Part shown: positions 36,529-45,193 of the stretch, piece by piece
How the letters are laid out: each line of letters opens with the position of its first letter
How positions within the stretch are numbered: position 1 is the stretch's first letter
Source of the DNA: an uncultured Christensenellaceae bacterium
GTDB lineage: Bacteria > Bacillota > Clostridia > Christensenellales > Borkfalkiaceae
Direction: 5' to 3'
DNA length: 64,000 nucleotides
Assembly: GCA_910586945.1 (NCBI GenBank)
Contig: CAJULO010000001.1
Location: 176,997-240,996 of the forward strand
The notes under the pieces: model-generated
The model's input: the letters and a program-made list of their open reading frames with translations, nothing else
The model's database searches: none
Told to the model about the DNA's origin: nothing
Made by a program: the position numbers and the translations under genes

Positions 36529-37296
36529 TTAGCGTTCTATGTCAAATAGAGTACTCAAAATATCCTGCATATTATATAAACCAGCTTTTTTTTTATGGAT
36601 AAATAGAGCCGCTTGTATTGCTCCAATAGCAAATATTTTTTTACTTCTTGCACTATGACTTAGTGTTATTATTTCATCATCGCCGCAAAAGAGCACTTCA
36701 TGTTCGCCGACAATTGTACCACCGCGCACAGCATGAATTCCAATTGTATTTTTTTCTCTTACATTACCTATGCCTTCTCGACCATAAATAAAATGCATAT
36801 CTTTTGCAAATCCTTTCTTTACACTTTCAGCAAGCATATATGCTGTGCCTGATGGAGCATCTTTCTTTACATTATGGTGCTTTTCAATAATTTCAATATC
36901 AAATCTATTCCCTAAAATGTTTGCTGTTTTTTCTACTAGATATTCTAATACATTGATGCCAATTGAAAAATTTGCTGTTTTAAATATAGCAATTTTTTTT
37001 GCAATTTCATTAATTTCTGCAAGTTGCTTACTCGTAAAGCCAGTTGTTGCTAATACAATGGGTATATTTTTTTCTATTGCAAATGCTAACATATTTTGCA
37101 GAGATTGTGGAGAGGAAAAATCTATAATGACATCAACTTTCTCTGGAATATCATATAAGTTTCTATAAACTTCTATCTCTAAATTTCCCGCTTGTATGTC
37201 CACGCCATAAATGTTATGTATCTTATTTTCTTGTTGTGCAATTTGTAAAACTGTTCTACCCATTTGGCCACAAACACCATGAATTGCTATATTCAT
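36529..37296 (-). CDS. dapB: 4-hydroxy-tetrahydrodipicolinate reductase
   Basis: 255 residues. Second DAP-specific step of lysine/diaminopimelate synthesis, NAD(P)H-dependent. Rossmann start IAIHGVCGQMGRTVLQ, FSSPQS, ATTGF, the catalytic EKHHNVKKDAPSGTA and IHAVRGGTIVGEHEV are intact. The ATG overlaps the dapA stop by 4 bp (ATGA type), so the two are coupled. It is the last gene of asd-dapA-dapB. Confidence 0.96.
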   Translation of the reverse strand: MNIAIHGVCGQMGRTVLQIAQQENKIHNIYGVDIQAGNLEIEVYRNLYDIPEKVDVIIDFSSPQSLQNMLAFAIEKNIPIVLATTGFTSKQLAEINEIAKKIAIFKTANFSIGINVLEYLVEKTANILGNRFDIEIIEKHHNVKKDAPSGTAYMLAESVKKGFAKDMHFIYGREGIGNVREKNTIGIHAVRGGTIVGEHEVLFCGDDEIITLSHSARSKKIFAIGAIQAALFIHKKKAGLYNMQDILSTLFDIER

Positions 37297-38198
37297 TTTT
37301 GACTCCTTGTTACAATTTGTAGACCAAACTTTTTAAGTGCTTGTTGTAGTTGTCTGTAATGTATATTTTCTAAAGGGGTTAATGGGGGGCGAGGTATACC
37401 GACATTAAATCCTAACATTTGCATACCTGCCTTTGCCGGTATTGGATTTATTTCACTAAATAATGCATCAATAATTGGTAGCATTTTATCTTGTAAAATA
37501 TTCGCTTCATTTAATTTTGCATCTTTCATATATAGGTATGTATCTTTTGTCTCTTTCGGTAGCAAGTTGGATACTACTGAAATAATACCATCTGCACCAA
37601 TAGCAAGTAAAGGTAAATTTAAATAGTCATCTCCAGAGTAAAGTTGACATTTACCGCGTATCCGCCTAGCTGTTTCACAAATTTGTTCCATATTGCCACA
37701 TGCTTCCTTTAATCCTAATATATTTTTTACAGTTGCAAGCTTTTCCATCGTTTGTGGTAAAATATTTACTCCTGTTCTAGCTGGTACATTATAGCAAATA
37801 ATAGGTATATTGACCATGTTTGCAATACTTGTATAATATTCAATAATTCCTGCTTGCGTGCATTTGTTATAATAGGGGGTAACGATTAAAAGCGCATCTG
37901 CTCCTAATTTTTCTGCCTCAATACTATCCTGTATAACGGTAGTTGTATTATTCCCACCAGTGCCTACAATCAGTTTGCAACGACCGTCTATCTGTTTGTG
38001 TGCAAACTTTATAAGATTTCTTTTTTCTATTCTTGTTAAAGTTGAAGGTTCGCCTGTTGTGCCTAAAATAACTATGGCATCTATATGATTTATAATTTGG
38101 TATTCTATTAGTTGTGCAAATACTTCGAAATGTATTTTGTTCTCTTTAGTAAATGGGGTTATTAGTGCTGTGGCAACACCATTTAAAAAATATTGCAT
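37293..38198 (-). CDS. dapA: 4-hydroxy-tetrahydrodipicolinate synthase
   Basis: 301 residues. Condenses pyruvate and aspartate semialdehyde. TIM barrel with GTTGEPSTL, the Tyr in ICYNVPARTGVN, and the Schiff-base Lys in LGLKEACGN. The SGDDYL motif is also present. A TTGGAG ribosome site precedes the ATG. The gene lies 127 bp downstream of asd on the same strand and overlaps dapB. Confidence 0.96.
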   Translation of the reverse strand: MQYFLNGVATALITPFTKENKIHFEVFAQLIEYQIINHIDAIVILGTTGEPSTLTRIEKRNLIKFAHKQIDGRCKLIVGTGGNNTTTVIQDSIEAEKLGADALLIVTPYYNKCTQAGIIEYYTSIANMVNIPIICYNVPARTGVNILPQTMEKLATVKNILGLKEACGNMEQICETARRIRGKCQLYSGDDYLNLPLLAIGADGIISVVSNLLPKETKDTYLYMKDAKLNEANILQDKMLPIIDALFSEINPIPAKAGMQMLGFNVGIPRPPLTPLENIHYRQLQQALKKFGLQIVTRSQK

Positions 38199-38325
38199 AT
38201 TTTCTCCAAAATATTTAAATATAACTTATATTACTATATTCTATAGAAAATATATAAGTGTTATATTGTTGGAGTTTTATAAGTGCATACTTCAATACAT
38301 TTAAATCTATACAATTACAATATCT

Positions 38326-39402
38326 TTACTCAAAATATCCTTGCTGTGCGAGAAGTTCTGCCATTAAAACTGCTCCACCTGCTGCACCTCGTATTGTATT
38401 ATGTGATAGACAGATAAATTTATAATCAAAAATATTATCTTCACGAAGGCGTCCAAGCGTAATTGCCATGCCTTTTTCACAGTCTCTATCCAGTTTCGCC
38501 TGTGGTCTATCTTCTTCATGTAAATAATGTAATAACTGTTTAGGAGCAAGTGGTAAATTTAAATTTGTTATGCTGCTAGTATAGGATTGCCAAGCAGTTA
38601 TAATTTCTTCTTTTGTTGGTTTATTTTTAAATTGAACAAAAATAGCTGCTGTATGTCCGTCGCTAACTGGTACACGCAAACATTGTGCCGAAATTATGGG
38701 GGAGGTAGCATTTTGAATCCCATATTCTGTTACTTTACCCCAAATTTTTAGTGGTTCAAGTTCACTTTTTTCTTCTTCTCCATTGATATATGGAATGATA
38801 TTATCAATTATATTTGGCATACTTTCAAAAGTTTTACCAGCTCCGGAAATAGCTTGATAGGTACAAATTGCAATTTTTTCTAAACCAAACTCTCTTAAAG
38901 GATGAAGTGCAGGTAAATAGCTTTGGATAGAGCAATTACTCTTTACAGCAATAAATCCTTTTTTTGTACCTAGTTTTTTGCGTTGCATGTCGATAATTTT
39001 TAAATGTTCTGCATTGATTTCAGGAATTATCATGGGAATAAATGGATTGCAACGATTTGCTGCATTATTAGAAATTACAGGAATCTCTGCCTTTGCATAA
39101 TTTTCTTCAAGAACAAGAATTTCATCTTTTGGCATATTTACAGCACAAAAAACAATATCCACTTTTTCACGCACTAGTATGATATCATGTGCATTTAAAA
39201 TAGTCATATTTACAAATTGTTCTGGAATTTTGTCTTGCATCATCCAGCGAGATTGAAGACAATTTCCATATTTTTGTCCCGCAGAATTTGGTGAGGCAAG
39301 CAATGCCGTTATTTCAAAAAATGGATGATTTTGTAAAAGTAATAAAAGGCGTTGTCCAACCATTCCAGTTGCACCAATTATACCAACTCTGTATTTTTTC
39401 AT
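38326..39402 (-). CDS. asd: Aspartate-semialdehyde dehydrogenase, archaeal/fungal type
   Basis: 358 residues. NADP-dependent enzyme making aspartate semialdehyde, the branch point to lysine/DAP and threonine. The nucleotide fold VGIIGATGMVGQRLL, the nucleophile Cys in KSNCSIQ, SNNAANR and the basic-residue block RVPVSDGHTA are all present. The NNAANR and SNCSIQ pattern belongs to the archaeal/fungal subclass of ASADH, known also in some Firmicutes. The ATG follows GGAG. It is preceded by a long leader with a strong intrinsic terminator, implying transcriptional attenuation. Confidence 0.94.
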   Translation of the reverse strand: MKKYRVGIIGATGMVGQRLLLLLQNHPFFEITALLASPNSAGQKYGNCLQSRWMMQDKIPEQFVNMTILNAHDIILVREKVDIVFCAVNMPKDEILVLEENYAKAEIPVISNNAANRCNPFIPMIIPEINAEHLKIIDMQRKKLGTKKGFIAVKSNCSIQSYLPALHPLREFGLEKIAICTYQAISGAGKTFESMPNIIDNIIPYINGEEEKSELEPLKIWGKVTEYGIQNATSPIISAQCLRVPVSDGHTAAIFVQFKNKPTKEEIITAWQSYTSSITNLNLPLAPKQLLHYLHEEDRPQAKLDRDCEKGMAITLGRLREDNIFDYKFICLSHNTIRGAAGGAVLMAELLAQQGYFE

Positions 39403-39452
39403 ATTTACTCCTAGTATGTTGTAGATTTACTTTGTAATGATTTATATTTATA

Positions 39453-39478
39453 TAAAAAACGGTACAAAATTGTACCGC
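39453..39478 (-). terminator. Intrinsic terminator in the asd leader (attenuator)
   Basis: On the minus strand GCGGTACAATTTTGTACCG is followed by TTTTTT, about 50 nt before the asd ATG and about 180 nt after the predicted start site. An upstream ATTGTAC (complement of 39542-39548) can pair with GTACAAT in the left arm, a candidate antiterminator. Confidence 0.75.
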
Positions 39479-39655
39479 AAATTATTTAAAACTTTAGTTT
39501 TAAAATAGAATTTTCTTATTGTATTTTCAATTATATTGCTAGTACAATCTACAATCTAAAGATGCCTATCCATTTTATGCCAGTAGTAATAAGAAATTTT
39601 ATCACGAATGACTACTGTTGTGAATGCATACTAAAATATATTTTCTTTATAATTT
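39479..39655 (-). ncRNA. Candidate cis-regulatory leader RNA of asd-dapA-dapB
   Basis: On the minus strand, between a good promoter and a strong terminator, the leader holds a compound hairpin: TATGC/GCATA followed, after an 8-nt bulge, by CAGTAGT/ACTACTG (plus coordinates 39576-39630). Downstream comes the candidate antiterminator segment. The sequence does not show the conserved core of the lysine riboswitch, nor a T-box GGTGGTACCGCG block. A ligand-sensing or protein-controlled attenuator is inferred from position and structure only. Confidence 0.5.
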
Positions 39656-39661
39656 TCTTTT

Positions 39662-39690
39662 AGTGTAGCACTGCAAACAAAAAAAGTCAA
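39662..39690 (-). promoter_or_regulatory. Promoter of asd-dapA-dapB
   Basis: On the minus strand, -35 TTGACT (39685-39690), 17-bp spacer, -10 TACACT (39662-39667). Start is expected near 39655, giving a leader of about 250 nt. Confidence 0.7.
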
Positions 39691-39719
39691 TAAAATTTAT
39701 AAAGTAATCGAAAAAATTA

Positions 39720-39748
39720 TTGAAAAAAACGATTAAATATGCTATAAT
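39720..39748 (+). promoter_or_regulatory. Promoter of the multi-pass membrane protein gene
   Basis: -35 TTGAAA (39720-39725), 17-bp spacer, -10 TATAAT (39743-39748), then TGAGGA and ATG at 39779. It is divergent from the asd promoter, 30 bp away. Confidence 0.75.
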
Positions 39749-39778
39749 AATAAGCAAATTATTCTATGAGGAATTGAT

Positions 39779-41029
39779 ATGGTAGAAAAAAGAGGGAAAA
39801 AGTCAGTCTTTGCCGAGATGATGCAAGGACATGAACGCAAAAGTGAAATTTATAGGACATCATTACAAGCAACTAGAATGCAACTCTTTAAAGGAGTTTT
39901 TTCTGGGAGACTTAGAAAAATTATTTTAATCAATTTTTTCTTTGTCATAGCATTTGCACCTATGCTAATAACTCTTGTTTTTGGTATAGTACAAGCTATG
40001 CGTATGGGATTTGAATTTCCATTTTCTAGCGGTATTGGTCTAGGTTGGCCGGCACAACCAAATACAACTGGAGTAGCGGAACAGATTGTCTTTCATACAA
40101 TTGTAGTCTATGGTGCAATTATGCTAGCATGTTCTCTTGTGGCTGCAGTTGGTATTGCTGGCGGAGTATTTATCTTTCGCAATTTACTTTGGTCAAAAGC
40201 AGCAGATATCTCTATTACAGACTTCTTTAAGGGTGTTGTGCAAACAGTACTTGGTATATTACCTATTGTAATTTTATATGCAATAACAATATATGGCCTT
40301 GTCATCGCCTTACAAGCTATTCAGATTGCTTTGCTAACAACGGCAAGTAGAGTGGGATGGATAATTCTATCTGTTTTATTATACATTATTATTGCACTCA
40401 TAACAATCTGTTTTTTCTGGCAAATATCCATCAATGCAAATTATAAAGTAAACTTTTTTAAAAATTTAGTTGTATCTATCTATTTAACTTTTCGCTTTAT
40501 TATAACAAATGTTATTTTTTTAGCAATAGCAGTACTCCCTTTTTTACTCTTTTTATTCAATAATTCATTCTTTACTATTTTAATTTTGATGTTAGCACTG
40601 TTCTTTTCTTTTAGCTTTACCTTTTTAGTGTGGCAAAGTTATGCACATTGGCTATTTGATAATATGTTTGAAGCAGAAAAGTTACTCAAAAATAGTGAAA
40701 GTGGAGAAAGACCACTTGAAGTAAAACCAGTAATTAAAAATGTTGATAAAGTAGAAAAATATGCAAAAAATTTAGGGGGCAATGTCGGTGAAAAATCTAC
40801 AATTTTATCAACGCCTATTATGCCATTGACAGAAAAAAACAATTTGCATACCTTGCCTGAAGAACTTTCTATTTTAGAATTGAAAAAATTACAACTTTCT
40901 AAATTAAATATACAAAAGGAATTGCAAGAATATATTACACAACATCAAAATGATGAAGAATATCTCGTGTACAATGCACAATTTATTGAGACAAAAGCGA
41001 CCAGTAAAGAAAAAAAGAAGAAAAAGTAA
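39779..41029 (+). CDS. Multi-pass membrane protein of unknown function
   Basis: 416 residues, ATG confirmed by GAGG and the promoter. A basic N-terminus (about 1-45) is followed by about six membrane helices between residues 48 and 290 (NFFFVIAFAPMLITLVF, VVYGAIMLACSLVAAVGIAGG, a pair around 160-215, and two near 230-285), then a hydrophilic tail of 120 residues with KNVDKVEKYAKN and a C-terminal run of lysines. The arrangement, with amphipathic FFKGVVQTV and NFFKNLVVSIYL segments before helices, recalls YesL/DUF624-type proteins, but the match is weak. No function can be assigned. Confidence 0.75.
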   Translation: MVEKRGKKSVFAEMMQGHERKSEIYRTSLQATRMQLFKGVFSGRLRKIILINFFFVIAFAPMLITLVFGIVQAMRMGFEFPFSSGIGLGWPAQPNTTGVAEQIVFHTIVVYGAIMLACSLVAAVGIAGGVFIFRNLLWSKAADISITDFFKGVVQTVLGILPIVILYAITIYGLVIALQAIQIALLTTASRVGWIILSVLLYIIIALITICFFWQISINANYKVNFFKNLVVSIYLTFRFIITNVIFLAIAVLPFLLFLFNNSFFTILILMLALFFSFSFTFLVWQSYAHWLFDNMFEAEKLLKNSESGERPLEVKPVIKNVDKVEKYAKNLGGNVGEKSTILSTPIMPLTEKNNLHTLPEELSILELKKLQLSKLNIQKELQEYITQHQNDEEYLVYNAQFIETKATSKEKKKKK

Positions 41030-41044
41030 AATTGAGGGTACTAT

Positions 41045-41772
41045 TTGAATGTGACATATACTATTTTGGGTAGATATTCTCAATATTTAAATGACAACTG
41101 CGACTATAACAAGTGGTCGCAGTATGTACATATTGCATTAAAAAATATCAACAATACCTTTGACAAGTGGTTGGGATATTACTTGTAGTAACGAATTTCA
41201 TACTCAATTTTTTATTGACTTGGGTAGGATATGACAGCAATAGATTGTAGCACAAGTATGTTAGAAGTTGTGCGGTTTAGAGCAAAAGAATCTCTTTAAA
41301 ATCACAGTATATATTGGCAAATATTTTAGATTATGCGACTCCAACATAAAAAGTTTTGCCATTGCAATTAATGCTTGTTTCAATGATATCTTACTTGTAC
41401 AACTTTCTCAAGTTTTACAAACATAGCAATAATTTACAAAAGGGTGGAATTTTTATATTTGATATTTCCACTGCATATAAGTTTGCAAAAGAACTGGATG
41501 GTCAAGTTTTTGTGATGAAAAGAAGGATGATGCTTATATTTGGAGAAATGCTTTTACAGAAGAGTATCTCGATAGGTATTTGACATTTTTTATAAAAGAA
41601 GGGAATGGACAATATAGGCGAGAGAAAGATTGCATAGACATTATATAAAAAAGCGAATATAGTAAAACAATTGCAAAATTGTGCTTTTAAAGTGTTGGAG
41701 TTTAGTAGATATTAGGGGATAAAAAGGAAAAATTTAGAGCAAACTTTATTTGTAAAAATTGTAAAGGGTTAT
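41045..41772 (+). pseudogene. Decayed class I SAM-dependent methyltransferase
   Basis: Four segments in different frames line up in order with one Firmicutes methyltransferase family. The first is VTYTILGRYSQYLNDNCDYN from a TTG at 41045 behind GAGGG. The second, about 41231-41299, reads MTAIDCSTSMLEVVRFRAKE. The third, about 41440-41515, reads GGIFIFDISTAYKFAKELDG, then after a frameshift DDAYIWRNAFTEEYLDRYLT and GNGQYRREKD. The fourth, about 41660-41772, reads IVKQLQNCAFKVLEF, then KNLEQTLFVKIVKG. The SAM motif GxGxG and several blocks are lost, and stops and frameshifts separate the pieces. The last segment runs in frame into hslO, so the methyltransferase was probably co-transcribed with hslO. 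Confidence 0.85.
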
Positions 41773-42633
41773 ATGAAAAAAAGAGATTGTATTATAAAGG
41801 GATTATTGTTTGAAAATAAAATATCAATTGCTCTTTTAGATTGTACGCAACTTGTAAATGTATGTATTCAAAAACATAATCTTGCACCACTTGCGGCAAG
41901 TACAATTGCAAGAGTTTTATTGGTTGCAAGTTATTTAAGCGCATCATTAAAAAATGAAGAGGACAGTTGTTCTATAACAATAAAAGGAGATGGGCTAGGT
42001 GGTGATATTTTTGTAAGTGGCAATCAAAAACTGCAACTCAGAGGATATATTACAAATGGACAAGTGCAACAAACAAATGAAAATGAACTAGATGCATCTA
42101 CTTGTATTGGTAAAAATGGTACTATTACAGTGCTATATCAAGATAATGGAAAACCGTGTATGGGAACGACAAATTTAGTTGCAGGTGATGTTACAGAAGA
42201 TTTTATTGCATACTTTACACAGAGTGAACAACGCTTTACAGATATGCATTTGCAAGTGAAATTAGATAGCGACGGTAAGTGTAAAGTAGCATATGCTATT
42301 TGCATACAAGCTTTACCAGAGGTGGAGCAAGAGCAAATCAATCAAGCTATTGCACTGATGCATACTTTTTATACACTAGATACACTGTTTGAAGATGAAG
42401 ATATAGTAACAATTTGGGAGAGATATGTGCAGACGGAAAAATTGAGTATAAAATATCCGCGTTATACTTGTACATGTAGCAAAGAAGGCATGCAGGCATT
42501 GCTGTTCGCTTTAGGGAGAGAGGAACTAGAGAGTATTATAAAGGAACAAGGGAAGATAGATATTCATTGCCATTACTGTAATACAGACTATATTTTTTTT
42601 AAAGAAGATATCGACAACCTGTATACCAAGTAA
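41773..42633 (+). CDS. hslO: Redox-regulated chaperone Hsp33
   Basis: 286 residues. A holdase activated by oxidation and unfolding. The C-terminal zinc switch is visible as CTCS and CHYC (C-x-C and C-x2-C), and the core has the typical ALLDCTQLVN, LLVASYLSASLK, ITIKGDGLGGDIFVSG and TVLYQDNGKPCMGTTNLVAGDV. It follows the decayed methyltransferase, from which it probably inherited its promoter, and leads a run hslO-TPR-helical repeat-mnmA-lysK with short gaps. Its start has only AAAGGG upstream. Confidence 0.95.
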   Translation: MKKRDCIIKGLLFENKISIALLDCTQLVNVCIQKHNLAPLAASTIARVLLVASYLSASLKNEEDSCSITIKGDGLGGDIFVSGNQKLQLRGYITNGQVQQTNENELDASTCIGKNGTITVLYQDNGKPCMGTTNLVAGDVTEDFIAYFTQSEQRFTDMHLQVKLDSDGKCKVAYAICIQALPEVEQEQINQAIALMHTFYTLDTLFEDEDIVTIWERYVQTEKLSIKYPRYTCTCSKEGMQALLFALGREELESIIKEQGKIDIHCHYCNTDYIFFKEDIDNLYTK

Positions 42634-42645
42634 TAGAGGGAAAAA

Positions 42646-44361
42646 ATGAAAGAAATAAAATTTGATATAAGTGAAGAAAAACTATTGGATATTGCAAATA
42701 CTAAGTTTAAAGATGGAGATTTACGCGCTACTTTACGCCTTTTACATAAAAAAATAGAGCTTTATGATGTGGATACAGAAACACTTGCACGCCTTGCAGA
42801 TTGTTATGAGGTTCTTGAATTATTTGAACAAGCGGCGGAATATTGGATGCATTATTTAGATATTTGTGATGTAGATGAAGAGTATGAAGCTTTTGAGGGA
42901 CTAATGGTTTGTATGCTAAAGTTAAACAATGACAAGGCCTCTTCCTATTACAATACACGCGTTGCTGATTTAATGGATACAAGTGTAACTTCTAAATTAC
43001 AGGATGAATTTTTAGAGCATGAATACCAACAAAGGCGTTCAAAAATTAGTATAGTGTGGCCAAAAGAAAGTCAAGATTTTAGTGAAGAATTGGCAAAAGG
43101 CGTCAAACTATTAAAGGCCGGACATATCAAAAAAGCAAAAGATGTTTTTCATACTATTCCAGAAGGGTCCAGCTACCAATTAACTGCACTCAATTATTTA
43201 ACTGTTGTAAATCTATTAGATGGCTATTTAGATGTCGCTGAAGAAAATTGTAAAAAAGCTCTTCAAATTGATGCATACAATGTTGTTGCATTGACAAACT
43301 ATGCAGCTATTTTGCATGAACAAAATAAAGATGATGAGAGTAAAGCTATAACAAAACAACTTTTACAAGTGCATACAGATGAAAAGGAAGAACTGTATAA
43401 AATTGCTATTATCTGTTGTGAAAATGGTTTTTATGCAGAGGCATTTGAACGCTTTCAACAATTAGAAAATAATGGTGAATTGGACCATATTTTACTCAAT
43501 TTTAAAGCAGTTGCGGCATTTATGTGTAATAAAATTGATGTAAGTTTACATGAATTTAGTAAATTGATAGACTATTATCCCCATGCCTATATTGCTAGAT
43601 ATTTTTACAAACAAATTGCAGAATACAAAAAGGGGAATATAGAAAAACCAAATATCAATTTTTATTATAAATTGCCGGAACCAGAACGCGAAAAACAATT
43701 AGATTTGTTGCTTTCTATTTTAGAGAATAAAGATGGCGATAAAATTACGCTCTCTGATAATCAATTTGAAGAATTATTTTATTGGCCATTTGATGAAAAT
43801 AGCGAAGTTACTGGACAACTGCAAATGATTGCTATAGCTGTTGCTTCTAAATTGAAAAAATTCGGTCACTTAAAGCACTTGCTTTATAAAATGAAGATAA
43901 ATGATGAGTATAAAATAGAAATTTTAAGACAAATGGCCTTGCATAACCAAGGATTTGAGGCGGGGGTGAATGCAAATGGTATATTTACAAAAGTAAGCTT
44001 TCAACCATTAAAAATTGCAAAAAAACGCAAAAAATATTTTATACAGGCACAAGCACTTTTATTTTCAAGATTTGCTATTTTAGGACAATATTCAATTTTA
44101 TTCAATAGTACTTTACAATCTATTTATAGCAATTTGGCAAATCTTGAAAATTTAGAACTCATTGACAATGCAAAAGATTTGGCATGTGTTGCTTTTATTA
44201 TTTGCTTAAAGGCAGATAAAGAACAAGTCGAGCGGCATATTCAATTTTTTGATTCCAATGCAGAAAAGGTAAATAAAATTCTTAGTTGTTTGGATGCTAC
44301 GCAACAATTGCAAGAAGTGGCAATAACAGAGGATAATGGAGAGAGTTATGCAGCTGATTGA
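42646..44361 (+). CDS. TPR-repeat protein of unknown function
   Basis: 571 residues, GAGGG 6 bp before the ATG. No signal or membrane segment, so cytoplasmic. Helical pairs of TPR type are visible: AATLRLLHKKIELYD-like repeats at about 20-70, ALNYLTVVNLLDGYLDVAEE (about 185-205), CKKALQIDAYNVVALTNYAA (about 206-225) and others to about 320. The last 200 residues are helical without clear repeats. TPR proteins mediate protein contacts. Its position between hslO and a second helical-repeat gene, overlapping it by 14 bp, suggests the two act together. No family name is recognised. Confidence 0.78.
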   Translation: MKEIKFDISEEKLLDIANTKFKDGDLRATLRLLHKKIELYDVDTETLARLADCYEVLELFEQAAEYWMHYLDICDVDEEYEAFEGLMVCMLKLNNDKASSYYNTRVADLMDTSVTSKLQDEFLEHEYQQRRSKISIVWPKESQDFSEELAKGVKLLKAGHIKKAKDVFHTIPEGSSYQLTALNYLTVVNLLDGYLDVAEENCKKALQIDAYNVVALTNYAAILHEQNKDDESKAITKQLLQVHTDEKEELYKIAIICCENGFYAEAFERFQQLENNGELDHILLNFKAVAAFMCNKIDVSLHEFSKLIDYYPHAYIARYFYKQIAEYKKGNIEKPNINFYYKLPEPEREKQLDLLLSILENKDGDKITLSDNQFEELFYWPFDENSEVTGQLQMIAIAVASKLKKFGHLKHLLYKMKINDEYKIEILRQMALHNQGFEAGVNANGIFTKVSFQPLKIAKKRKKYFIQAQALLFSRFAILGQYSILFNSTLQSIYSNLANLENLELIDNAKDLACVAFIICLKADKEQVERHIQFFDSNAEKVNKILSCLDATQQLQEVAITEDNGESYAAD

Positions 44362-45193
44362 TTTTGATAGTCTTTTTCAAGAAAAATTGGGAAGCTATAT
44401 CCAGAAACATAAAGGGGAATTTACTGAAGGGGAATGGGAAGACAAGATAGTTGAACTTTATCAACAATTTATTGAGATGCCACTAGAAAGCATACAAAAT
44501 TCTCCTAGAGAATATTTTCGCCAAAAAGGAACAACAGAACTCGTTGCGCTATTAAAGACATATGTGACAGAGAATATAGTAGTTCCAGATGTATTGCTAG
44601 ATGCACTTGCAAAAACAGGATATAACTTAGAGATTGCTGCCTTGCTTGTAGAAGAGAATGAAGTTTTACAAAATTATGCTATTGACTTATTACAGGCAGA
44701 TAAGCGTATTATACAAAGTTATTTTTATATTTTAAAAAATAGACAATACAGTGTTGCCGTAAAAGCAAATATTGCAACGCAACTTGAAAAAGTTGCCACA
44801 AAACTTATACAGCCTCTTTATAAACTACTGCATACAGATGGGCAAGAATATGCAATTGAACTTCTTATAAAAGCAGGGGAAAGAACGGAAAAATTGTATA
44901 ATACAGTTGTAGAAGGCTATCGTATGGGAGAAAATAAACTACTATATTTAAAATTTTTAGGTGATTTAGGAGATACACGCGCATTAGAATTTTTATATAA
45001 TGATATTGCAAATGAAGAAATAGGATATATTTTATTTAAAGAGATGAAATATACGATTGAAAAATTAGGTGGTAGTTATGATATTTTGCGTAATTTTTCA
45101 TTAGATGAAGATTATAAAAGAATTCAACTTGCGAATAAAATGGAAGAAGAACTGCGAAAGCAAAAACAAACTGAGGGGCAAAATAATGGCTAA
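44348..45193 (+). CDS. HEAT-like helical repeat protein of unknown function
   Basis: 281 residues from ATG 44348, with GGAGAG just upstream; an in-frame ATG at 44336 is the alternative. All-helical, with short antiparallel pairs such as LVALLKTYVTENIVVPDVLL, NLEIAALLVEENEVLQNYA, AIELLIKAGERTEKLYNTVV and GDTRALEFLYNDIANEEIGY, resembling HEAT/armadillo repeats. The start overlaps the TPR gene by 14 bp and the end overlaps mnmA by 8 bp, so it is translated as part of a tight operon. Function is unknown. Confidence 0.72.
   Translation: MQLIDFDSLFQEKLGSYIQKHKGEFTEGEWEDKIVELYQQFIEMPLESIQNSPREYFRQKGTTELVALLKTYVTENIVVPDVLLDALAKTGYNLEIAALLVEENEVLQNYAIDLLQADKRIIQSYFYILKNRQYSVAVKANIATQLEKVATKLIQPLYKLLHTDGQEYAIELLIKAGERTEKLYNTVVEGYRMGENKLLYLKFLGDLGDTRALEFLYNDIANEEIGYILFKEMKYTIEKLGGSYDILRNFSLDEDYKRIQLANKMEEELRKQKQTEGQNNG

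Noticed and set aside
39403..39660. Lysine riboswitch or T-box upstream of asd
   Set aside because: Neither the lysine-riboswitch junction motifs nor the T-box GGTGGTACCGCG block could be found, so only an unnamed leader RNA is reported.
41356..41583. 75-codon ORF as an independent gene
   Set aside because: It is one frame of the decayed methyltransferase; sequence blocks continue in other frames on both sides.
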